The translations under genes were made by a program, and so were the position numbers. The notes beneath the pieces are model-generated. The model searched no databases. It was not told the DNA's origin and saw only the letters and a list, made by a program, of their open reading frames with translations. Below, in pieces: positions 26,469 through 34,694 of a DNA stretch of 64,000 nt (the first letter of the stretch is position 1; every line of letters begins with the position of its first letter). The stretch lies in assembly GCA_035299025.1 (NCBI GenBank), contig DATGXK010000006.1, positions 62,001 to 126,000 of the forward strand, written 5' to 3'. This stretch comes from Leadbetterella sp035299025. GTDB lineage: Bacteria > Bacteroidota > Bacteroidia > Cytophagales > Spirosomataceae.

Positions 26469-28763
26469 ATGAAAAAAAGCATATTCCTAGTTTGCCAAAT
26501 TCTCCTAATTGGAGCTGTTTCGGCACAAAATAAATGGGTAGAAACTGACAAAGGCGATTTCAAGATTGTTTCAAATCCCAACGGTCAAAAATTGGGTTAT
26601 TCACCCAATTCGGGCGTCAAAATAATCACTGTAAATGGTTTGGCCTTCAAGGATTTGAACAAAAATGGTAGCCTAGATAAATTTGAGGATTGGAGAATTC
26701 CTGCCGACCTAAGAGCCAAAGACTTGGCTTCTAAATTGAGTCTCAAAGAAATAGCTGGTCTAATGTTGTACTCTTCACATCAATCAATTCCCGCTAGGCC
26801 AGGTGGATATTTTGCAGGAACTTATGGTGGAAAGCCCTTCAAAGCTGGAGAGACCGATCCTAGTGATTTGACGGATCAGCAAAAGAAGTTTTTGGTAGAT
26901 GACAACTTGCGTCATGTACTCATTACGACCGTTCAAACACCGGAGATTGCTGCCAAATGGAACAATAAACTTCAGGCTTTTTGTGAAAGTGTAGGGTTTG
27001 GAATTCCTGCCAATAACAGCACCGACCCGAGACATGGTACCAGAGCCAAAGCTGAATATGATGCAGCCTCTGGTGGCGAAATCTCCATGTGGCCTAGCTC
27101 ACTGGGTATGGCTGCGAGTTTTGACCCGGCCTTGATACAGAAATTCGGCGAAGTAGCCGCAAAGGAATATCGTGCTTTAGGCATCACCACGGCTTTGTCA
27201 CCACAGGTCGACATTGCCACTGAGCCTCGCTGGGCAAGATTCAACGGTACTTTTGGAGAAAGTCCAAGTCTTTCTGCAGCTATGGCTCAGGCCTATTGTG
27301 ATGGTTTTCAGTCAAATATCTGGGGAAACAAAAGTGTAAATGCCATGGTGAAACATTGGCCTGGGGGCGGAACAGGCGAAGCAGGCCGTGATGCTCACTA
27401 CGCTATTGGTAAATTTGGTGTATATCCTGGTAATAATTTTAATGCTCATTTGATTCCTTTTACGCAAGGAGCATTTAAGCTAAAGGGTCAGACCAAAATG
27501 GCTTCGGCCATTATGCCCTATTACACCATTTCTTGGAATCAAGACCCTAAGAATCATGAAAATGTAGCCAACAATTATAACAAATATCTATTGACGGATT
27601 TGCTCCGTACCAAATACAAATATGACGGTGTGGTTTGTACTGACTGGGGAGTGGTGTCATTACACCGCCAAATGGACTCATTTATAGACGGCAAGCCTTG
27701 GGGGTTGGAAAAACTCACACTAAACGAGTTGCATTACAAAGCCCTAATGGCTGGCGTGGACCAGTATGGTGGCAACAATGACATAAAACCAGTTATAGAG
27801 GCTTATAATATGGGCGTTGCAGAGCATGGTGAATCTAAAATGAGGGCTCGTATGGAAGAGTCTGCCGTAAGATTGTTGAAGAATATTTTCAGAGTAGGTG
27901 TTTTTGAGAATCCTTACCTGGATAGTCAAGAAACCAAAAATACTGTGGGCAAGCCGGAATTCATGAAGATAGGTTATGAGGCACAGTTGAAAGCTATAGT
28001 AATGCTCAAAAACCAATCAAAAGTATTGCCATTGGCAGTGAAAAAGACAGTTTATGTACCAAAACGATTTGTTCCGGCCAGTCGTAATTTCTTGGGTATG
28101 GAAACCCCAGCATCTGAAGATTATCCTCTAAATATGGATATCGTCAAGAAGTATTATAATGTTACAGAAAATGCAGATGAGGCTGATTTTGCTTTGGTTT
28201 TTATCGAAAATCCGAGTGCTAGTATTGGGTATGACAAAGAAGATATTAAAAATGGAGGAAATGGGTATATTCCGATAAGTCTGCAATACAGTGATTACAC
28301 CGCAACAGAGGCTCGTGAGACGAGCATTGCGGGTGGCGATGCATTAGAGAATTTTACTAACAGAAGTTATAAAGGTAAAACCGCCAAAACACCAAACATC
28401 ACGGACGCCAAACTGGTGGAGGCTACCAAAGCCAAAATGAAAGGAAAACCTCTGGTTGTATCTATAAATACGTCTAATCCGATGGTATTTTCTGAAATTG
28501 AGCCACATGCCTCGGCCATATTATTGAGTTTTGGTGTGCAAGACCAAGCCATTATAGAGACTTTGGCAGGAAAATCGGAGCCATCGGCCTTGCTTCCTAT
28601 GCAAATGCCAGCCGATATGGTTACAGTTGAAAAACAAGCTGAAGATGTGCCTTTTGACCTAAAATGCCATAAGGATAGTGAAGGCAATTCGTATGATTTT
28701 GGCTTCGGAATGAACTGGAAAGGGGTTATCAAAGACGCAAGAGTGTTAAAGTTTAAAAAGTAA
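26469..28763 (+). CDS. secreted GH3 beta-glucosidase
   Basis: 764 residues, signal peptide MKKSIFLVCQILLIGAVSAQ. The (alpha/beta)8 barrel includes KHWPGGGTGEAGRDAHY and VVCTDWG, whose Asp is the GH3 nucleophile; the second alpha/beta domain follows from about residue 500. Near residue 62 DLNKNGSLDKFEDW has the spacing of an EF-hand calcium loop, as in some GH3 subgroups. It starts 10 bases after the CoA-transferase and ends 3 bases before the cupin, so an exported glycosidase is embedded in a cytoplasmic catabolic operon. With GH106 it could strip rhamnosyl-glucosides from a phenolic core. Confidence 0.87.
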   Translation: MKKSIFLVCQILLIGAVSAQNKWVETDKGDFKIVSNPNGQKLGYSPNSGVKIITVNGLAFKDLNKNGSLDKFEDWRIPADLRAKDLASKLSLKEIAGLMLYSSHQSIPARPGGYFAGTYGGKPFKAGETDPSDLTDQQKKFLVDDNLRHVLITTVQTPEIAAKWNNKLQAFCESVGFGIPANNSTDPRHGTRAKAEYDAASGGEISMWPSSLGMAASFDPALIQKFGEVAAKEYRALGITTALSPQVDIATEPRWARFNGTFGESPSLSAAMAQAYCDGFQSNIWGNKSVNAMVKHWPGGGTGEAGRDAHYAIGKFGVYPGNNFNAHLIPFTQGAFKLKGQTKMASAIMPYYTISWNQDPKNHENVANNYNKYLLTDLLRTKYKYDGVVCTDWGVVSLHRQMDSFIDGKPWGLEKLTLNELHYKALMAGVDQYGGNNDIKPVIEAYNMGVAEHGESKMRARMEESAVRLLKNIFRVGVFENPYLDSQETKNTVGKPEFMKIGYEAQLKAIVMLKNQSKVLPLAVKKTVYVPKRFVPASRNFLGMETPASEDYPLNMDIVKKYYNVTENADEADFALVFIENPSASIGYDKEDIKNGGNGYIPISLQYSDYTATEARETSIAGGDALENFTNRSYKGKTAKTPNITDAKLVEATKAKMKGKPLVVSINTSNPMVFSEIEPHASAILLSFGVQDQAIIETLAGKSEPSALLPMQMPADMVTVEKQAEDVPFDLKCHKDSEGNSYDFGFGMNWKGVIKDARVLKFKK

Positions 28764-28766
28764 ACC

Positions 28767-29252
28767 ATGGCAAATTCTATAAGGAGAGTCGTAACTGGCC
28801 ATACGGATGATGGGAAAGCCATATTTTCTGCTGATGAAGAGTTTGAAACCCTGGTGATTCCATCTGGAGATGCTGCCATGGCTACCATTTGGACAACAGC
28901 TACGGTTCCAGCCGATTGTAATGATGATGCTGACGGTCGTCTTAGAGATGCTGGAACAACACTCAAAGGTGGCTCAGTGATTAGAGTAGTAGATATGTTG
29001 CCCGGTGCAAGCTCACCAATGCACCGAACTTCGAGTATAGATTACGGCATCGTTATGAGCGGAAATATTGAGTTAGAACTGGAAGATAAAGTTCTGAAAA
29101 CCGTGGGAGAAGGTGGAATAATTGTACAGCGTGGCACCATACACAAATGGCGAAATCCAAGTGAAACAGAAATTTGTAGGATCGTATTTGTACTTACAGA
29201 AGCGAAACCTTTTGAAGTAAACGGAAAAGCTTTTGAGGATGTTGCCCCCTAA
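28767..29252 (+). CDS. cupin-domain protein
   Basis: 161 residues with a single cupin barrel: GSVIRVVDMLPGASSPMHRT, DYGIVMSGNIELEL and IVQRGTIHKWRNPSE. His residues in the first and second motifs are present but the metal site is incomplete compared with classical dioxygenase cupins. Cytoplasmic, no signal peptide. The last codons GCC CCC TAA are supplied by palindrome copy F, so the stop codon itself is repeat-derived. Placed between GH3 and two SDRs; could act as isomerase, dehydratase or oxygenase on a ring-derived intermediate. Confidence 0.75.
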   Translation: MANSIRRVVTGHTDDGKAIFSADEEFETLVIPSGDAAMATIWTTATVPADCNDDADGRLRDAGTTLKGGSVIRVVDMLPGASSPMHRTSSIDYGIVMSGNIELELEDKVLKTVGEGGIIVQRGTIHKWRNPSETEICRIVFVLTEAKPFEVNGKAFEDVAP

Positions 29253-29340
29253 CCCCCAAAGGGGGGACATTACAAAATGAGAAAAATAAATAAAATCATC
29301 GCAAAATCAGAAGCTCTCCCTTCGGGGGCAGGGGGGCTAT
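29243..29340. repeat. G/C-block palindrome pair F/G across the cupin/SDR junction
   Basis: Copy F (29243-29269) contains the cupin stop codon. Copy G (29313-29340, reverse orientation) encodes ALPSGAGGL in the next SDR. The 43-base spacer contains the SDR ATG at 29277. Same geometry as A/B and C/D. Confidence 0.83.
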
Positions 29341-30098
29341 TTGATTTAACAGATAAGACGGCATTAGTAACAGGCTCAAGTTCAGGCATGGGTAAGGCTA
29401 TTGCCATGGCTTTGGCACAACATGGTGCAGAGGTCATAATTTCTAGTTTTGATATTCAAGAACTTGAAAACACCCAAATAGAATTTCAAAATATGGGAGT
29501 AGAGGTACAGACAATTGCTTGCGACATGTCTCAAAAGGCCGAAATTGATCAATTGATAGAAGCTTGTTTTTCTAAATACTCAAAAATAGATATTCTGGTA
29601 AATTGTATTGGAATGGCTCCTGTGGGAGGTTTTTTGGAAATCAGTTCAGATTCTTTCGAAAATACCATGAACTTAAATATTCAAGCTGCGATCCATATTT
29701 CGCAACTCGTAATTCCGAAAATGCAAGCCCAAAAAGATGGTGTAATTATCTACTTGGCAAGTATTGCCGGAGTGCGAGGAAACAAGAATCTCGGACTTTA
29801 TGGCATTTCAAAAGCTGGTTTAATAGAAATGGCTCGAAACCTCGCTGTAGAATTTGGTCCAGATAATATCAGAGTAAACACTATTTCGCCAGGAGTGATT
29901 AACACTCCTTTTTCTGAATCTTTAATGAAAAATGAGACATTTATGGCAAAGCGATTGTCTCAAACTCCACTGCGAAGAGTAGGAGAAGTAGAGGAGATTG
30001 CCGGCGTGGCGGTGATGCTAGCCTCGAAAGCCGGAGGATTTATCACGGGTCAAAATATCATTGTGGATGGCGGAACTACCATTAGTGATGGGAATTAG
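29277..30098 (+). CDS. SDR oxidoreductase with palindrome-encoded N-terminal insert
   Basis: 273 residues: TGSSSGMG cofactor loop, NCIGMAP, Ser in YLASIAGVRG and YGISKAG (Tyr-x-x-x-Lys), C-terminal GQNIIVDGGTT. About 17 residues (MRKINKIIAKSE plus repeat-encoded ALPSGAGG) precede the native start FDLTDKTALVTG, so the repeat lies in a 5-prime extension of the gene. Likely a NAD(P)-dependent dehydrogenase acting on a hydroxylated intermediate; related in sequence to gluconate/2-deoxygluconate dehydrogenases, but the substrate is open. Confidence 0.84.
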   Translation: MRKINKIIAKSEALPSGAGGLFDLTDKTALVTGSSSGMGKAIAMALAQHGAEVIISSFDIQELENTQIEFQNMGVEVQTIACDMSQKAEIDQLIEACFSKYSKIDILVNCIGMAPVGGFLEISSDSFENTMNLNIQAAIHISQLVIPKMQAQKDGVIIYLASIAGVRGNKNLGLYGISKAGLIEMARNLAVEFGPDNIRVNTISPGVINTPFSESLMKNETFMAKRLSQTPLRRVGEVEEIAGVAVMLASKAGGFITGQNIIVDGGTTISDGN

Positions 30099-30101
30099 CG
30101 A

Positions 30102-30240
30102 CTGGATATTAGTTGATCAGTTACTGGTTTGTTTGAAATAGTTGTGCCATAAATATCAAGCTCCCGAATAACCCATTCCCCAATAACCAGTCCACCAATA
30201 ACCAATCCACCAGTAACCAGTACACCAATAACAAATAACC
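30102..30240. repeat. ACTGGTTATTGG-type repeats between two SDR genes
   Basis: After the stop of the first SDR comes GACTGGATATTAGTTGATCAG and TTACTGG. Before the next start are five tandem 12-14 base units of CCAATAACCAGT type (30180-30240). The right-hand words are the reverse complement of the left-hand ones (CAGTAAC against GTTACTG). Same word family as the junction at 14113-14318. Confidence 0.6.
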
Positions 30241-30244
30241 GAAA

Positions 30245-31015
30245 ATGAAAAGATTTGAAAATAAAGTCTGCCTAGTGACAGGTGCAGCATCAGGAATTGG
30301 ACGTGCAACAGCTATTGCTTTTGCTGAAGAAGGTGCAAAAGTTGTGTTAGCCGATATAGGTGATTTGTCCGAAACGATTTCAATAATCCAAGAGCTTGGA
30401 ATTCCCGCTTCAGGGGTTAGGGGGCTGAAATGCAATATCGGCGAAAGAGCCGACGTAGTAAATTTAATAAAAACAACTGTTGATACTTTCGGTAGAATTG
30501 ATTGTGCAGTAAACAGTGCAGGTATTGCAGGAAAACTTTCTCTTCCGGTTCATGAGTATCCTGAGGAAGATTGGCTCAATCAGATCCAAATAAACCTCAT
30601 CGGAACTTATTATTGCGTAAAATTACAATTGGAGCAAATGATGAAGCAAGGTGGTGGCAATATCGTTTGTGTTTCCTCTGCAGCAGGATTGGTCGGACAG
30701 CCCGATAACTCTTCTTATGCTGCCTCAAAACACGGTGTAAATGGTCTTGTAAAATCTGCAGCAATAGAATATGCTACCAAAAATATCCGAATAAATGCCA
30801 TCTGCCCAACGGCCATAGAAACGCCAATGATTATGCACGGACGGAGAAACTTGGCAGAAAATCCCGAGGCATTGGAGCAGGCCAAAAATCACCAACGCAT
30901 GAAACGGATGGGGCAACCCTCTGAAGTTGCTGACGTAGCCCTTTGGCTGTGTTCTGAGCAATCAAGTTTTATTACTGGGCATTGTATGGCTGTTGATGGT
31001 GGTGCTTTTGCATAG
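30245..31015 (+). CDS. SDR oxidoreductase with a palindrome-encoded internal insert
   Basis: 256 residues: TGAASGIGRA loop, NSAGIAG, Ser in VCVSSAAGLVG and YAASKHG, C-terminal MAVDGGAFA. Around residue 54 the segment GIPASGVRGLK is read through palindrome copy H (30401-30427), at the surface loop before the strand that normally carries the conserved Asp (here KCNIGERADV, Asn-Ile where most SDRs have Asp-Val). The insert is in frame and the rest of the fold is intact. Dehydrogenase acting on an alcohol or dihydrodiol type intermediate is likely. Confidence 0.84.
   Translation: MKRFENKVCLVTGAASGIGRATAIAFAEEGAKVVLADIGDLSETISIIQELGIPASGVRGLKCNIGERADVVNLIKTTVDTFGRIDCAVNSAGIAGKLSLPVHEYPEEDWLNQIQINLIGTYYCVKLQLEQMMKQGGGNIVCVSSAAGLVGQPDNSSYAASKHGVNGLVKSAAIEYATKNIRINAICPTAIETPMIMHGRRNLAENPEALEQAKNHQRMKRMGQPSEVADVALWLCSEQSSFITGHCMAVDGGAFA
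30401..30427. repeat. G/C-block palindrome copy H inside an SDR gene
   Basis: Unpaired, somewhat decayed copy (ATTCCCGCTTCAGGGGTTAG and following GGGGCT), translated as IPASGVRGL. Its position is internal to the protein fold rather than at a terminus. Confidence 0.75.
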
Positions 31016-31135
31016 AAAAAGTATTGGGTAATATTTGAATGAAAAAGAATAGAATAGTGTAAGTCTAGTCAATTTTTTGATTGATAATGAATATTATTGG
31101 ATTAAAAACGATTAATTAATTTTTGGTGCAGATGT

Positions 31136-31143
31136 TAGTTTTG
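31136..31143 (+). promoter_or_regulatory. candidate -7 promoter element upstream of the dioxygenase
   Basis: TAGTTTTG fits the Bacteroidota -7 consensus TAnnTTTG and lies 40 bases before the start of the extradiol dioxygenase gene, in the only long spacer of this stretch. A properly spaced -33 TTG is not evident. Confidence 0.3.
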
Positions 31144-31182
31144 TACTATTAAATAAAAGCATTTTACAAAAAAAGATATAAT

Positions 31183-32175
31183 ATGGCAAAGAATCCTCAT
31201 TTCCTTTCCCAAATGGCTCACGTGGAGGTTTTAACAAAAGACCTTGGTAAGTCAGTAGAATTTTTTAGGGATGTTGTAGGAATGGACGAAACCGGACGTG
31301 AAGCAAACTCGGTCTATCTAAGAGCCTGGGGCGATTATTTTCACCATACTTTAAAACTTACGCAAAGCGAAGAGTCTGGTTTAGGCCATATTGGTTGGCG
31401 TGCCGACAGCCCAGAGGCTTTAGAAGAATGTGTAACTTATCTTGAAAATATAGGTGCAGGCCGTGGTTGGGTAGAGGGTGACCTGGGCCATGGAAAGGCA
31501 TATCGTTTCCAATCACCAGACGGTCATACGCACGAGGTATTTTGGGATGTTGTGTGGCTTCGTGAACAAGGCGAAAGAGGCAGTGTTTACGCCGATCGCT
31601 ATGCCAGCAATCGCTTAAAAGGTGCCAATCCACGTAGGTTTGACCACGTAACTTATATGGTAGCCAAGGGCAAATATGCCGCAGAGAAGGAATTCTGGAA
31701 AAATATGGGCTTTAAAAATCCAGACGAAATAAGAATATCAGATGATATGCCCCCAATCGGAGGCTTACATACCATTGGCAATTTGTCGCACGATATTGCG
31801 GTGTTTACCGACCCAAATATCGGAGAAAACGAAGGTGTATTGAATCACATTTGTTGGAATGTTGACAGCCGAGAGGAAGTGTTACTAGCTCTGGATTATT
31901 TTATAGAGAAAGGATACAAGAGTGTAATGGGTGCCCCAACTCGTCACAAGGCCGACGAGGGATTCTTTATTTACATCATCGATCCAGGCAGTGGGATATT
32001 GTTTGAATACTATGCTTGTGCCAGATTGGTCTTTGCACCAGACCACCTCGATGTTCATTATCTAAAGGATAATCCGAACGACGCCTGGGGCAGTGCCAAT
32101 CCATTTGCAGAAATGGGAAAAGGTAAAAAACTGGGTCTTTCAGAAGACGGAACTGTGAAGCCGGCGGATGTTTAA
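31183..32175 (+). CDS. type I extradiol dioxygenase (catechol 2,3-dioxygenase-like, VOC fold)
   Basis: 330 residues, two VOC domains. The iron ligands expected from catechol 2,3-dioxygenases are at matching spacing: His155 (FDHVTYMV), His222 (LNHICWNV) and Glu275 (LFEYYACA). The enzyme should open a catecholic ring next to the two hydroxyls using O2 and Fe(II). It is followed by an alpha/beta hydrolase, a flavin monooxygenase and a fumarylacetoacetase-family protein, which together make a hydroxylation, meta-cleavage and hydrolysis module. A palindrome (copy I) starts at the stop codon. Confidence 0.87.
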   Translation: MAKNPHFLSQMAHVEVLTKDLGKSVEFFRDVVGMDETGREANSVYLRAWGDYFHHTLKLTQSEESGLGHIGWRADSPEALEECVTYLENIGAGRGWVEGDLGHGKAYRFQSPDGHTHEVFWDVVWLREQGERGSVYADRYASNRLKGANPRRFDHVTYMVAKGKYAAEKEFWKNMGFKNPDEIRISDDMPPIGGLHTIGNLSHDIAVFTDPNIGENEGVLNHICWNVDSREEVLLALDYFIEKGYKSVMGAPTRHKADEGFFIYIIDPGSGILFEYYACARLVFAPDHLDVHYLKDNPNDAWGSANPFAEMGKGKKLGLSEDGTVKPADV

Positions 32176-32313
32176 GCCCCCTAACCGCTGCGGCGGACCG
32201 TCCCCAAAGGGGGAATACAAACTGAGACTTTTTTTTCAATATTGCGGATTATATTTTAAATATTTAACCCAACTAACCCTAAGTTGAAACCCCCTTTGGG
32301 GGCATGGGGGCTA
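32175..32313. repeat. G/C-block palindrome pair I/J with a nested GC-rich insert
   Basis: Copy I (32175-32216) follows the dioxygenase stop and is split by about 15 extra bases (CGCTGCGGCGGACCG). Copy J (32288-32313, reverse orientation) includes an in-frame ATG for the next gene. The spacer is 71 bases. Confidence 0.8.
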
Positions 32314-32315
32314 TT

Positions 32316-33431
32316 ATGTGGCATTTTTATCCCGGGCAGTACATGCCCTCATATCAAGTAAACAGAGCATTAAGCCAAGCCCATTATGGGGGTGGTGAGT
32401 TTGCCGAAATTATAGAAGTAGCTCAAAAAATAGATCCTGAAAATCGGGAGAGTTTCAATCTGGCATGGCTCGAAAAAGGCAACCAAGTTTTTGCTTGGGC
32501 CGAAGATTTTGAATCAAAAAATGCTCCGGTTTCCGCACGACGCACCTATTTGAGAGCATTTAATTATTTACGGACTGCCGAGTTTTTCATGAATCTGAAG
32601 GACAGCAGGAAGCTCGATACTTATACTAAGGCAAGGGAAGCTTTCATCAGAGCTATTAAATATTTCGATGAAAAACCACTTCAAATAGAAGTACCATTCG
32701 AAAATTCTTTCTTACCTGCTTATTTGTTCAAACCAGCTGGTGTGAAAAATCCGCCGGTGATGGTCATGTTCGGCGGACTCGACAGTCTTGCAGAGGAGCT
32801 GTATTTTGGAATAGGAAACCATCTCAACGAAAGAGGAATCGCTCTTTTAGCCGTGGACGGGCCAGGTCAAGGAGCTGCTTTGCGTTTAAATCATATCCAC
32901 TCACGTTATGATTATAACGTGGCCGGAACAGCTGTATATGAGTATGTTGTGGCAAATCTAAAGGATGAAGTGGATACAACCCGAATTGGGATAGCGGGTG
33001 TCTCTATGGGTGGATACATGGCCGCACGTTGTGCAGCATTTGAGCCGCGTTTTAAGGTTTGTATGGTTTATGGAGCCGTGTGGTCTTATTACGCAGTGTG
33101 GGCTGGCCGAACAGAAAAACATCCTTTGGCCGAAATTGTGATGCACATTTTGGATGCCAACAGTTATGAGGAAGTTTTGGAGAAGTTAAAGGGCTTTACC
33201 CTTGAAAATGGTGTTGCTGAGCAAATCTCAATGCCCACTTTTATAATGCACGGAGGAGACGACAAGCAGAACTTTGTGGAGCATGCCATAAACCTGCAAA
33301 AGCATCTTACCTGCGAGCATAAAATGAAGATTGTGCCGTCAGGCGAAAGTGGTGCTCAGCATTGTCAGGTCGATGATTTTATGCCAACTTTGGAAATGTA
33401 TGATTGGATTGCAGAAAAAATAAAAGCTTAA
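32316..33431 (+). CDS. alpha/beta hydrolase, C-C hydrolase-like (DHPON hydrolase group)
   Basis: About 371 residues. A helical N-terminal part (roughly residues 1-110) precedes an alpha/beta-hydrolase core with VMFGGLDS, VDGPGQG, the nucleophile elbow GVSMGGYMA near residue 230, acid strand IMHGGDDKQ and SGAQHC supplying the His. This layout is that of the 2,6-dihydroxypseudooxynicotine hydrolase/FrsA-like group, which includes C-C bond hydrolases. Directly after an extradiol dioxygenase, hydrolysis of a ring-fission product is the natural job. ATG at 32304 would lie inside palindrome J and add MGAI; the ATG at 32316 is preferred. Confidence 0.78.
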   Translation: MWHFYPGQYMPSYQVNRALSQAHYGGGEFAEIIEVAQKIDPENRESFNLAWLEKGNQVFAWAEDFESKNAPVSARRTYLRAFNYLRTAEFFMNLKDSRKLDTYTKAREAFIRAIKYFDEKPLQIEVPFENSFLPAYLFKPAGVKNPPVMVMFGGLDSLAEELYFGIGNHLNERGIALLAVDGPGQGAALRLNHIHSRYDYNVAGTAVYEYVVANLKDEVDTTRIGIAGVSMGGYMAARCAAFEPRFKVCMVYGAVWSYYAVWAGRTEKHPLAEIVMHILDANSYEEVLEKLKGFTLENGVAEQISMPTFIMHGGDDKQNFVEHAINLQKHLTCEHKMKIVPSGESGAQHCQVDDFMPTLEMYDWIAEKIKA

Positions 33432-33458
33432 CCCATTAAATTTTCAACCCTAAATATA

Positions 33459-34595
33459 ATGAGTAACGTAAAAAAAATCTTAATTGTTGGAGCGGGTATT
33501 GGCGGGCAGTCGGCAGCCATAGGTTTAAAAAAAGCTGGATTTGAGGTAGACGTAGTCGAAATTCATTCCGAATTCAATGTTTATGGTGTAGGTATTATTC
33601 AGCAAGCCAACGCCCTGAGAGCTTTAGATGCTATCGGAGTAGCCGATGAAGCCATGCGTCGCGGTTCACCTTATGGGAAAGTGAAACTTTGCTTGCCTCA
33701 TGGTGTTCAGATTGGCGAAGCAGGAACACCACCAATTGGTCGTTTCCCGAGCCACAATGGCATTTCCAGGAAAATTTTGCACGACGTACTTTTTGAGGAG
33801 GCTCAAAAAGTGGGTTTGAAATATCGTATGGGTGTTTCGGTTGAAACTATTGACAATCAGCCTGATGTAGTAAACGTGACGTTTACCGATGGCACAGTAG
33901 GTAGTTATGATATTGTAATTGCCGCCGATGGTGTCAATTCCAAAGTCAGAAAACTTATTTTTGGCGAATTCAAAACTGCTTATGTGGGTCTCTCAGTTTG
34001 GCGATATGCCTTCAAACGCCCAGCAGATCTGGATACAGGCTATATTTTCTTTAATAAGAAGCACAAAATGGGCGTAATTCCGATGACAGCCGATTCGTGT
34101 TATATTTTCTTGAACTCTGCCGAAGGCGAAAATCCACATATTCCTGAAGACCAGCTGGTTGAAAAGCTGAAATCCTATATGTCGGCCTATCCAATACCAC
34201 TGATTCAAGGATTGATTCCGCAAGTAACAGATGCTAAATTGGTCAATTATAGGGTCCTCGAAACCCTCAAAATGCCGGCTCCTTGGTATAAAAACCGTGT
34301 GGTTGTTTTGGGAGATGCAGCACACACCACTATTCCACAGCTGGGTTCGGGTGCGGCTTTGGCCATTGAAGACGCCGTGGTATTGATAGAGGAACTTCAA
34401 AAAGATGCCGAAGTGGCTGAAGTTTTTGAAAACTATATGAATCGAAGGTATGAGAGATGTAAAATGGTAGTGGACGTTTCGGAGACCTTGGGTACATGGG
34501 AATTACTCGAATACAACGACCAACCCTTACCAGAAGGAGCAAACATGGGTATGCTCATGGGCAAGACAGGAATGGCTTTGACGGCGGAGATTTAA
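33459..34595 (+). CDS. FAD-dependent aromatic monooxygenase
   Basis: 378 residues of the single-component flavoprotein hydroxylase family: GAGIGGQSAAIGLKKAG (FAD loop) at residue 10, middle IAADGVNSKVR (the DG motif) near residue 150, and VVLGDAAHTTIPQLGSGA (second FAD motif) near residue 285. Enzymes of this type (salicylate, 3-hydroxybenzoate and flavonoid ring-A hydroxylases) use NAD(P)H and O2 to add a hydroxyl next to an existing one. It can produce the catechol that the dioxygenase two genes upstream would cleave. Copy K of the palindrome starts at its stop codon. Confidence 0.87.
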   Translation: MSNVKKILIVGAGIGGQSAAIGLKKAGFEVDVVEIHSEFNVYGVGIIQQANALRALDAIGVADEAMRRGSPYGKVKLCLPHGVQIGEAGTPPIGRFPSHNGISRKILHDVLFEEAQKVGLKYRMGVSVETIDNQPDVVNVTFTDGTVGSYDIVIAADGVNSKVRKLIFGEFKTAYVGLSVWRYAFKRPADLDTGYIFFNKKHKMGVIPMTADSCYIFLNSAEGENPHIPEDQLVEKLKSYMSAYPIPLIQGLIPQVTDAKLVNYRVLETLKMPAPWYKNRVVVLGDAAHTTIPQLGSGAALAIEDAVVLIEELQKDAEVAEVFENYMNRRYERCKMVVDVSETLGTWELLEYNDQPLPEGANMGMLMGKTGMALTAEI

Positions 34596-34694
34596 GCCCC
34601 CTAGCCCCCAATGGGGGAATATATTAGGTGTTTAACTTCGAATGATAAATAATTTAACTTAACTAAAAAAGTCCCCATCGGGGATTTAGGGGCT
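34595..34694. repeat. G/C-block palindrome pair K/L across the monooxygenase/FAH junction
   Basis: Copy K (34595-34621) abuts the monooxygenase stop. Copy L (34671-34694, reverse orientation, ending GGATTTAGGGGCT) abuts the next ATG. The spacer of 49 bases is AT-rich. If K and L pair in mRNA the start codon sits at the foot of the stem. Confidence 0.83.

Noticed and set aside
30180..30240. CRISPR-like array
   Set aside because: Units are 12-14 bases without unique spacers of 30 bases; same word family as at 14113-14318.
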